Source: Enoplolaimus lenunculus (lineage: Eukaryota; Nematoda; Enoplea; Enoplida; Thoracostomopsidae). Taken from it: a stretch of 64,000 nt of DNA. The stretch covers positions 124,001 through 188,000 of the forward strand of contig JASANG010000463.1 of assembly GCA_030248215.1 (NCBI GenBank). Direction: 5' to 3'. The position numbers and the translations under genes were made by a program. Positions 49,501 through 61,500 of the stretch are shown here, one piece after another. The notes beneath the pieces were generated by a model. The model saw only the letters and a program-made list of their open reading frames with translations. It made no database searches and was not told the origin of the DNA. Positions within the stretch are counted from its first letter, which is position 1. Each line of letters opens with the position of its first letter.

Positions 49501-52500
49501 TGGCCAATCGAAAGACATGTTGTTGAGCTCTTCTGAATTAATTCAAACTTTTGAATTTATTCGTGAATCTTGAATTAATTTAAGTATCAACCTGCTCGAT
49601 TTCTCACAGTCTAATATGGCGATTGTGATGGGGCTTGTTTCAAGCATTAAATAGAAATTGTATCAGCATGAAAACGTTTTTAGTCAAGAAATTTCGAGTA
49701 GAGCCTTCTTTACGCGTGATTGTTTCTTCCAGCCAAAACTTGCAGCTGCAAGTGTTTTCTAAAATTCATTCGAAGAACTTGAAAATTTATTCATGAGAAA
49801 TATGCGTCAAGAATTAATTCATAAGCATGAATAACCTTACAAGTCGAATCAATTCACCATCGTGGGCTGAACTGATAATTCAAACTTCAAGTACTGAAGA
49901 TCACAGCACAAGTTTATTTTGATTAACCACATGGAATCACTATAATGGCATCTGTTGAAAACCCAATGCCGCACCCAGACTGCCCGGCTTCACATCACTC
50001 GAGCCCTAGAGACGGCCTACCTTGTGGAATCATACAGAGCGCTTTTGCCGACCTACCCCCGCTCGCTGCTAAACCTCCTGCGTCCGCTCCGCGACGCCAA
50101 CGAGTATCTCCTAGCCCAGACTCGGCTCGTGGATCGGGTTCACCGCGACAAGACCATAACCATCAAGCCATCCAAGTTTCCCCAAGATATCATACGGCCC
50201 ACCCAGCCAAACGTGTATCTCTGCCGCATCGAAGCGAAAGCCCCCGTGTTTTTGGCAGCGAACTCGAGCCAGAACAACCGGAGCCGCCTGAAAACATTGC
50301 GATAACCAAACCACTCAGCCCTGTGGTCCGTCCAGCGTTACCTGATCTAACGACACCACTGCAATTTTCAAGTGACTATTTTAGTCATGATCACACGTCA
50401 ATTATTAATCCTGACCTCCGGTCGGCCACAGCTTCGCCTCAGCACCGTTCACTTTCTAGTAAAAATTTGCCTAAATCTGCGCCTAAATTTGACTTATCGC
50501 CAAAACAAGCCCTACAGCAGTCAACTTTTGAAGCTAACCTAATCTCAGCGTTAGATCCTTCGCTACTGCCAGATTTAACAGCGCCTAAATCGATGCTGTC
50601 CTGGAATGATAAACCTAAATTTCCACAAGACGATGACGCGCGCTCGTTTATTATTGAACGTCGGCCTAAGCCAGAAGGCAGCGTTTATAGTCCGCTGACC
50701 ATTGTTGGGTTTCGTCTTGGCAAGGTGTGTTTTTATAACACCGATAGCTCACTGAAAAATTTAAATACGTTTTGACCAGAAACTAATTACGTTCAATATT
50801 GAGCCACTCCTGTATAAAACCGTTGTTAGATTTCATCTTGGCAAAATTTGTTCTATAAACACCGAAGCCTGTGTTTAGAGTTTATATATAATATATATAA
50901 TATATAATATATTATATATAATATATATTATATATATTTGTATGTATATTAGCAGGCAGAATTATAATATAGATCAAGAGTAAACGATCAAAAGACATGA
51001 AATAAACAGTAGCAGGATCTTGAGCCGAAACAAATAAGCCACTACGATGAGAAAGAAACCATAATTTAGTTTTTTATATCACGAAAGTACTTCAAGTTTG
51101 GAGTCACAACTCAACCGAGGTACATTTGCTCGACATGTTGTGCATCCTCTTCGCGAACGATACATTTGTCTGTCAATCGCATATTAATTTCGTCCATAGG
51201 CTAAACTTAGGTGCTCTGTTATCAGCAAAATATTAGTAGCTATGTAGTTATACTAAAGTAAGGTTTCACAAAGACAGCAGCCATGGCGTAATAACAGAAT
51301 ATGTAGCTATCTCAATGACCCAAGAACCATAGCAAAAAAACGTTGATTTATTTATAGGTTGTCAAAAACCTCAACGATCTTCCGTATGAATCACCGTACT
51401 ACAACGCTATTATTTCGGAGCTGCGACAAGAAATTGCACGACTACGCGGAAAAGCCCCATCATACGATTATCGTTATGGTGATCCAAAGCATGGAATGTT
51501 ATCGTTCAGAGGTACAAAGTGACCCCGAGAGCAATCTTTTCAGGATGCCTCAAGTAAAGACGGGATTACCGTATAATTTGTGAATAACTTTTGCGCAACA
51601 TTTTTTTTGTAATTTATTAACGATTTCAATGTTGTTCGGTATTGACTGTGTCGTCGTCCAGCATAGTACGGCGCCGTCCTGCACCGGTCCGTAACTCACG
51701 GCAATTGCCTCTCATGGCACCGCGTAGCAATTTGTAAACAAATTTTCTTGACTTGTGGCACTCGCCCGTCGTCCGGACGACGGCAAGTACAGCGACAGCC
51801 GCTTCAGTTTTAGCCGTTTATCGTGCGAATTTTTCAGGTGACGATTTTCGATTATCGAAACGTGTCGAAATTATACCGCGAAACATGGAACGAAGACGCC
51901 AGTTTAAAACGCAAAAAGAGCGTCTCATTAGGCTATTTTTGGATCAAAAAGACCAAATGTAAATTTAAATTTTATTTTGGTTAAGCAAGGAAAATATCTG
52001 TGTTGAATACCGTCCCAATTTTTCAAAATAGCAAATTTAAATCGTTGTACCAAACACCACGCTCATCATACTGCTGTGCACATTGGACAAAAATTCAGGC
52101 TAAACACGTCTCCGGATAATACGTAAGGTCGCGGGTTTTAAGAGTGAGGCCGAATCTCGGGCGGGCCCGTAGCCAGCTCACCTTGCACGTGGGGGGGCTA
52201 AAATTTTTTCACGAGAGGCATTTAAAGGTTTTCAGTGATTTACAATCAAGTTTGAAAATGTTCTACAAGGGCCACAATATTTCCAGGGTGGGGGCTGAGC
52301 CTGTTGCCCCCCCGTTGGCTTCGGTACCGATCTCGGGTCGGTTCCAACGTTGAACGACATGTATTTTGTGTTTATATCTATTGGAGAAAGACAGCTTAAT
52401 AATATACCTACCTTGAAACCATGTGTCCAAAAGTAATTGTTGCGCTTAAATCTTCTGAAAATTTTGGTCTTTCGGTTACCCGTTAACCATAATCGGGGTA

Positions 52501-55500
52501 CTACAAACGTTCCAACGGTTAATTTGGTTCCGAAACCTAAATTGAAACTTGAATTTTACAAGACTTTTAAATTATCCAAGTCTTGTAACACCAATGGAAG
52601 ATCTAAAAGGTTCGCCTCAAAGGCGAATCATAATCTGTTCGTGCCCTGAGTTCGCTTAGCTTATACGGGGCGTTGTAAGGTAGCAAATTTGTTAGTGTTC
52701 GTTGTTTTTATAGAAAACAACGCAACAAGGCGCAATTTTTATGGAGTAGGAAACTTGTTTGTACTGCAAAACAGTGCCACAGACCAATTTTGTCAGCTAT
52801 GCTATTCGCAAAAACCGCACGCCTCCTGTGCTTTTTGTATGCACATCTCCATCGCCACAAACGATCTGGCGTCGATAAGTCTGTCGCGATGGACCTGTAG
52901 TAGTCGCGGGACCAAAAGGCCGCAGAATCACTGGCGTATATTATTCCGTCTTTGATTATTCCGAATATATGCACAGTTTATGTAAAACCTGATAGCCGTG
53001 GTACGAAAGTCGAGAAGGAAGAAAAAGTATTTCGTTACTTAAAACCCCTTTGGTACGAAAACATCCTGCCTTTGACTTAAGCGTACAACTATTATAGTTT
53101 TTCTCTATTACATTTAAGGTATAAACTAATGGATGTTAACGACAAAGCATACGAAACTGCGATCATTCTATCAACAAAAGAAGCCATATTAAGCAGGTAA
53201 CCACGTTGATTTAAGTGACGGACCACGACCGCCCTGAGCCTGAAATTGAGTTCTACCCACAGCCTGTAGAGACTCCCTGTCCTTGTCTGTAAAGTGAAAT
53301 TATCGTCTGAAGAAATGTCTCGCTTAAATTTTTTTGAAAATATATCCGCAGCCCTTGGTGTCTTGTAAGCTGCGAATCATAAAACCTCGGTCGCAGTGGC
53401 GTTTAGTGTGCTCTGTGCCGAAAAAACGTTTTCCTCCCAGACGGGGAATTGAACCCCGGTCTCCCGCGTGACAGGCGGGGATACTCACCACTATACTATC
53501 TGGGATATGTTGTATTGTGCAGCGAAATTCGTCTATGTTATCTGTGGATTGCCTGGGAAGCGTATTCTTAGCCTCCCGTTTACGTAGCAGGCGGGTAACA
53601 AGATTTTTGCATACCTAGCGCACTTGCTTAGGGCCACGGTTACATCTCGCAAGCCTCCCCTCCCCGAATGTCCATTATAAATGACATTTCAAGAATTAAC
53701 TATGAGTTTGAGTTGATATTCTTAGGGGCAAACTTGATTGATTTTGCCTTTTCCTCTCCTTTTTGGTAAACATTAAATTCAAATTGATTTATTTTAACTG
53801 AATTTTAACCGAGTCCAAATAGCTTACACACAAACTATAATGTTGGTATACCAAAGGAAACTGATGTGACTCTGCCCAAACCAAAATCTTGGTTATGTCG
53901 CTGCTCTGAATCTATTTGGTATTAAGATTTCAAGTCTTTTTCTTTACCCCCTCTCGCCAGCGTTTGCCCAAAAATGGTCGGATATTGAAAAGTTTTGCGT
54001 AATTGAGCTTCTCATGCCCTCCCTGGATTATTCCACATTGAAATTTAAATTTTAAAAAAATTCCAGTTTTTAAAGTCCCAAGTTTGCCTGCTCGCGGGAC
54101 TCAGAAAAGTTTTTATCAAAAAGTTAATCAAATTATGTATCATTGGTCGCAGCTTGTGGAGCTGAGTCGAATAGGACTATTTATATTCTCCGCAATTGGA
54201 CAATTATCTAACCAATTATGGTCACATAAATGACTTGGCGATATCCCAAATTGCTGAATGCGCGACACACGTCTGTAACAAGCGTCAGCCTGAGTCAACA
54301 TCTAAACCTAATCCTAAGCCTGCATTTTATGCCAAAATCAGAAAATGTCTTTAACTTCTCGTGGGTGATGTGAACAGAACCAAATCATACGATGCTGTTG
54401 GGAACGTTCCATTTTCAACCTGACGTGGTTTTTATGTCTGACCAAAAACATTTGTTTGTGCAATATCTTTTCGTTTATTATATAATAATATACTTTCAGC
54501 TGCATTAACAAAAAACGAAAACAAGAATTGGCAGATGCTGCCCATTGGGACACAACAACGTCTCACGGTCAGTGACACTGTAACCGCGGAGGGGAGACTC
54601 CAGTGGGGTTTAATTGGCGTCCGTAAACTGCACTTCGTATTAAACCAAAAAATTGTCATTTAGATACAAAATTGAAAATGTTTCCAGTCTGGAAAGCGTT
54701 AGTCAAATGTATGCATCAAAGTATCGTATTGGTGTTGTAAATTCCAACCTGTAAACCATCAATAAATATTTGGCCCATGTTAGTAACATTGGCGAAATAT
54801 TTTATGGACTCGAACCGGCTGAAATCAGGGTCTTTGTAGTGTTTATGAGCTGCAACTTGCATGAAATACTTGCATCTGCAAGTATTTTTCTAGAAACATT
54901 TCGATTGACCAATCGAGCTGGTGGTGCAAGAAATTTAAGCGACTTGCAACTGCATTCACAGGTGCGAATTCAATTCAAAAGCATGAATTCCAGTGAATAA
55001 TTTGCAGCTGCACGAACTGCAAAGCTGCTTTGTGACCAAACTTGCACATGCAAGTTGCACGTGCAAGGTTTTGCTGCAAACACTTGTACGTGTGAATAGG
55101 GCCGTATCCAACTAAAATTTCTTTGCTGGTTTGCGCTTATATTTTGACACTTTACTAAGTTTTGCACGGTTTGTGTTAATGAGTTCATTTGAGCGACGCC
55201 ATGAGGATTTAGCGTCGGATTTTATATGGTGACACAAGAAACACCTTTTCGAAATTTTTATGTAAACGTAACCAGTCTTTTCTCAAAATTCTAGCTACGA
55301 TCGTGGTAATAGAAGAACTAAAGTTTTATTCCAATTTTTGCAGCCGAACAAGTCGCAGTCGAAGAAAAGATTAAAGGTCTCAAGCATGAAGTTGCGAATT
55401 TGCGCGCCCGGCTGACAGATATTTACCGTGAAAAGCAATCGATTGAATCACTAATTGAGTATAACAAACGTGAAATTGCTGCAATAGAAGAGGTGAATCA

Positions 55501-58500
55501 TTTCAGTCAGATCCACAATTGTGTGGATGCTACACGCGTAAAACTTCACGAATAATTCGTCTTCTAACCAGTTTTTTTTCTTTAGCGCTGTTAGAATCAT
55601 GGACTTATGTAGACTTTACGGCCCATGTATAGAACCGGGCCGGAACAGTAGTATAAGTATATTCCTAAGTCTAAGCCTAAGCAAAATTAGTTGACTCTTA
55701 TTACAGCCCCGCAGGAAAACTTTCCGGCCGAGTTCTATACATGGGCCGACTTTACTAAAGCAGTTCAACTCCGTTCAAGTTTTCGCAAAACTTCCGTGCG
55801 TTCTAACGCGTTCGGATGACTAATTGTAACATAATTTTTAGTGCAAATCATTTGCAACCGAATCTGACGTTGACGCAAGAAACTGCTGCAATTAGAATTC
55901 TAATATTAGAAACATTAACATTGTTTGGCTGACCATTTGCAAATAAACGAAAAACGGTATATAAGATGGCCCATGTTACTTTTTGGGCCGTCCCGGTTTC
56001 TCGAGGGTCTGTAAAAGAGTAGGCTTACAGTCTAGACTACATTTTTTGCTTAGGCTTAGGCTTAGGAATACGCCATTGCAACGCTTAGGCTTTGTTTAGG
56101 CTTAGAAATACGCTTTTGCAACGCTTAGGCTTAGGCTTAGGAATACGCTTTTGCAACGCTTATGCTTAGGCTTAGGAATACGCTTTTGCAACGCTTAGGC
56201 TTAGGCTTAGGAATATGCTTTTGCAACGCTTAGGCTTAGGCTTAGGAATATGCTTTTGCAACGCTTAGGCTTAGGCTTACGAATACGCTTTTGCAACGCT
56301 TAGGCTTAGGCTTAGCCTTAGGAATACGCCATTGCAACGCTTAGGCTTTGTTTAGGCTTAGGAATATGCTGTTGCAACGCTTAGGATTTAGGCTTAGGAA
56401 TACGCTTTTGCAACGCTTACACTTAGGCTTAAGTTTACGAACACGCTTAATCTACTGTTAAGGTCCTAAAAGTAACATTGGCCTGTAAGATAATGACAAA
56501 CTAACTTAGATGAATCATGAATACTTACGTGTGGAGCCGCTAGGAATTTTTCTCAGTGCAAAAACGCTACAATTTCTTAAAGTAATGGAAGGTTTTTCAA
56601 TTTAGTTCTCAAGTATTTCAACAATACAATCTACGACAACATTTCTCTGCGTAAAACAATACATTTTGTTATTAAAATTTCAAATATTTTTCATTTAGAT
56701 AATTCCACACAAAGTGTCAACAAGAGACGAAAGAGAAATCTTGGTTATGCTGTCAATACTCAAAGATGTTGAAATGGATAGTGAGTTCATTTTAAATTTA
56801 GCCAAAATCGTGTTTAATTGAAATTGTGTTTTCTGTATGATAAGAATGACGGAATAACGACCGTATACATTTATTTCGTGCCGAAAGTTAAAAGATTTTT
56901 TTATATTTGAATCGGTTTGTGTCGCAGTCCGCTGGCTCCAGAGGACGCTTCAAGACATAAAAATAGTTAACAACTACAGCGTCATTCTTTGGCTTGCTGT
57001 TCACAGATAGTAAAAACATCTATCACTCATAGAGTTGCGCAACTAACGGTCTGTATTACTAAATTTTTATTCTATGAAATTTATCAATATACGTCCATAC
57101 GCGAGAATATAAGTTTAATTGAAGTTTGAATGCAAGGGGAATTATAAGATGCGTATATATTTCAACATTCGGATTTGCTGAGAAATAAAGTTTCGCAAGA
57201 AATCTCATCAAACTCTGTTACAGAAATCAGCTTGCATTCGGACGAGCTACTGAAACGACGAACGCTTGCCAAGTGCGAAAATACAATCTCGAATTTTGTG
57301 AAATATAGCGAAATTTGTGATAAACTGATTAGTGAACAACATCTGCTTATCAAACGTAAGTAATTTTGACCTATGTATAGAACAGGGCCGTCACTGTAGC
57401 ATAAGCATATTCTCAAGCCTGTTAAGCGAAGAATAAGCTTATACCTAAGCCGGCTAAGCTTAAGCATTAGACTAATTTTTTGCTAGGCTTAGGCATATGC
57501 TTAGGCTTAGGCTTAGGAATATGCTCATTCTTACGCTTAGGTTTAGGCTTAGGCTTAGGCTTAGGAATATGCTTATAATACTGTTCCGCCCCTGTTCTTT
57601 ATATTGGCCCCTGAGCCTAAGCTTTAATCCCAAGTGTAAGCAAAAAAATTCGTCTAAATCTTAGGCTTACTCTATTACAGTCTCGCAGAAAAACGCTTCG
57701 CCCCTGATCTTTACATTTGCTGTAATTTTAATGAGCCCAAATGAAAATGGACGCAACGTCTAATGGCTGACGTGTATTATCTCCGTCTCTGAGCTGAATA
57801 TTTTACAAATGTTTTGAAATTACTTTCATCCTGTATCAAATGTCCGCTTTTCTTACACGCTCACGTTTTCCAAGTTGTTTCTGTTTGAAATTAAACATCC
57901 ACTTGCTGCATCTATAAATTTATATTACAAAACTTATTTCACCTCGTTTTCAGATACATGAGATTTCTTTCATTTCGTGCTGCATTATTTTGGAAAATTT
58001 ACAAGTTTTGTTTCAAGTCGGACTGGCCACAGAATGTCTCCTAGCGCAGGGGTGACAAATGGTCGTTGACCGTACTTCAACGAAAATTTTCCGTTGACTC
58101 TACCACAACGAATGGCTTGCGCCACTCGTTGAGGTAGAATATCCGTAACAAAAATGATGTCGGTTTCCAAATTGGCCCAATGATATTTGTACGCTTTCTC
58201 TTCACAAGCTTAAGTCATATCCTAAGCGTAAACTACGCCAAAGCTTGAAGACTTCGAAAGATGACGAGGGAAAGTGTACAAATCTTCAATCAATTTGTAT
58301 GGCTAAACTGAAATATTTTTTGAGTGTCAAAACAACTTCAACAGCTATAAGCGTTGCTCGAATTTGGAACTGCAAACAATGCGATTTCTAACGCGTAATG
58401 GAGTTTTACATTCCAAACTGGAAAGTAATTATTCAATTTTAAACACGAATGGCTTTGAGATGTGCGAATGCTACGCTTTTTTTCAGCAACAAATTATCCG

Positions 58501-61500
58501 GATAACGTGACGAACATGTATAACCATTACCAAGTGCTCAAAGATCAAGTTTCAAGTCACTTGATACCATTGGATGAAAAGGTATACTTGAATTGTACCT
58601 AGCGGTATACTAAAGTGGATTAGGAGATATTACCTCACGTAATTTCCGGAAAGACTAAAAAAACTCCCTTTTAGAGGCTGCAGTATAGCCCGCAGGAGTC
58701 AAAATTTTTTCTTGCTTGCTACGCTGCCCCCCAAAAATGTGACATGACTATCACTTAGCGAAATGAATTCTTTGCCACGCCCCTGAAGGCAAAAAAATTA
58801 AAACTCAATTCACTAGAAACAAGTTTAAACTGAAAAAAGCCGTATTCTCAGCTACCTATTTGTTGTATAACACATATCTCCAGTTAGTAATAGGCTTTCG
58901 AATATTAAGCAAACTGTGGCATCTCCTTATGTGAAAATCTACGCAGAAGTATAAGCTAAACTAAAGTTCAAAATGTGTCAAAAAATTTAAACTTATTGTT
59001 TGCTGGTTCTTAAATTACGAGTCCAGTCCTATCGCCAACTAGTGACTGCTGTTACTAAAATTGGACAATGTATAGAACAGGGCAGTATCAGTAGCATACG
59101 CATATTCTTAAGACTAAAAGCTTTAGCTTAATAATGATGTTATACCCAAGACTGTGCTATAGCAAAAAATGAGTCTAAAGCTTAAACTTACCCGATTGTA
59201 GTCCCGCAGAAATACGTTCCGTCCCTGATCTTTACACGGGCCCGAACATTTGAGAATACGCGGGCAAAGTTTATATTCGTAGAATTGCACATATGCATAT
59301 TTAACTGGTTCTCAAGCTGGTTTATGTTTGTTCAAATTAAAATTGTGCGATTTCTCGCATTAAAAGTTCACATGTTAGACTGCAAGTGGTTGTGCATGCT
59401 ACATGCTCTACAAACAACTATACTTTTGTTGTTTGTTTACAACTATTATGTATGCTGGGTTTATCTACTTCCCCCCCGTCAGGCTTTAGGCTTAACATTA
59501 GAAGGAAGCTTACGTATAAGTCTAAACTTAGTCAAATTTTTCCTTAGCCTTTGCCTAAGCCTAAGCGTAAGGCTAAGCCTTAACTCTAAACGTGGGTGGA
59601 AAATGTACAAGAGCCTGTATGATGTTATACGAGTTGTTCTATCGAAAAAATACCGGAAATACACTGCAACATATTCACTTCGATGTATTGGAACAGCGAC
59701 ATGCTGCCATATATATACAAGCTCAAACGTTGCCCTGGTTTCTACTATATGTTCGTGGGCCTCAGGGGCGTAGTCAAACCTGACATCGGGAGGGCATAAC
59801 GTGATGTACCAGAAGTTTGTTTAAACTTTAGAATCCAAACAGAGGTATACTTTAAAAATGATTTTTTTCCTTGTCACAAAAAATATCGCAAGGAAATATA
59901 AGCATGTGTTTCCTTGTATACGCCCTTGGCAGTACTGAAAGGTATTGAGTATATTTTACTTTTTGTAAGGCAGTCAAACTTGGCCAAGCGTCATGGAATC
60001 GGCGACTGATTGAAGCTGACGTCAAACGGTAAAAAAGTTTTCTTTTTATTTGATTTTTTTCTTTCTAACTTACATCGTACTTTTGTAAGATACGAAATGA
60101 TGACAAACAAATTACTAATCTTCTTTAGAAAAATTCAATCTAATTTTATATTTTCTTTTTGTCAAAGTTCTATCTGCAACCTGCTTGAAAATCAGGCTTC
60201 ATTCGAATGAACGATTATGTAAGCGTTTGGGAGATATTCGCCGCGTTCTAATATGTTGCGCTTACTAACTGATTAAATGCCAATGGTTCCATAGCGGTAT
60301 AACAGTAATGTAGACATATTCCTAAACCTTAGCCTAAGTTTAAGTATTCGCTTAACGATTATGTAATTTAAAAGTATGCCTAAGCTTAAGCAAAACCTTC
60401 GTTTAAACGCATAAGCTCGCTCTATTGCGACCGCGCAGATACCCTACTACACTGCAAAAAAATGGTAAGTCAAATTTGCTCGCTCTGAAATAGGCTTCTC
60501 GGGACTACACAAATTGAGTCAAAATTCGACTCAACCAGAGTCACATTCGCCTCACTGAGTCGCACGTTTGACTCCGGCGGAGTCGGATTTGACTCTGTTT
60601 GTGTAGTCCCGAAAAGCCTACTTCGGAAAGAGTCAATTTGACTCATCATTTTCTGCAGTGTAGTATTGACGACATGTGCAAAGGGAGTTTATACAGATGA
60701 CATGTTTCCTCCCAAAATTTTCGAAGACTCAAAAAAACCACTTTTAACGGGCAGTAAAATACCCATCTGGTCCCTTAATTTTCGAATATTTTCATTTTAC
60801 ATGACGTCATACCTTTTGGCGTAACTGAGGTTGCTTATGCAATATGTGCTATTCGAAATTGGCAGGAAACAACAACTTGCAATCGATGGGGGTGACTACA
60901 GTAAGCCGTCAACGTACGCCGATCTTTTACGTTTGCGACCTGATCCTGAAACTCCACCAACTAAAGATGAAGTATTCACGTTTCCGTAAGTTTTGCGCCA
61001 TAAACTATGTAAATCTTGCGTTTTCTGTTCCATATTCTCAAATGACTTAACATCATCTATTATCCATCTGTTAACGGTTGAGTTTTGTACAACTAAACTG
61101 AGTAGGTAAGCCAAAATCCAAGAATGTGCTAAATTTGGAATCACATGATCGACTGGTTTTGTCTTACGATGTGACTTCTATCATCAGTCAATTCTTTGAG
61201 GTGATCCAATCGCTGGACCGTTGCCAGCTCACCTTGTTAGGGGGGCTAAAATTTTTCTGGAGGGGTATACAAGGGTTTTCGTGGCTTACAAGCAAGGTCG
61301 AACATTTTCTATGACGGTCAAAAGTTAGCCATGTATTTTCATATTTGTTTTTCTTGGCTGATATAGTTTTTGTGCAAATAAACCCAAATTTTTAAAAAAT
61401 TTGATTCTTTGATGTTCTAAAGTAGTGTGGATACGACATGATCAGAACAAGTATAACTTGTTTTTTTTTCTGCCGCAATACTTTACTTAATTTCGATTTA

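Larger units (their letters stand above)
42477..51357 (+). other. Kinesin intron 10: GC-AG intron with nested genes
   Basis: The donor is AATAAA|GCAAGT, the GC variant with otherwise perfect consensus, and the acceptor is TTTATAG|GTT, phase 0. The join gives HISNK-VVKNLND, which aligns with the KIF19 neck (IKTRVKQNLLN). Length 8,881 bp. It contains the frames at 43449 and 49945 and elements at 42551, 45953, 48959 and about 49440. Reading past the donor adds 16 residues and a stop, and AATAAA occurs near 42957 and 42984, so a motor-only transcript is conceivable. Confidence 0.8.

Noticed and set aside
50880-50945. TATA-rich tract as a promoter
   Set aside because: It is a simple TA microsatellite with no start-site context.
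56025-56440. True telomere or chromosome-end fusion
   Set aside because: TTAGGC units are interrupted by other sequence, lie inside a TIR element with an 8-bp duplication, and genes continue on both sides.
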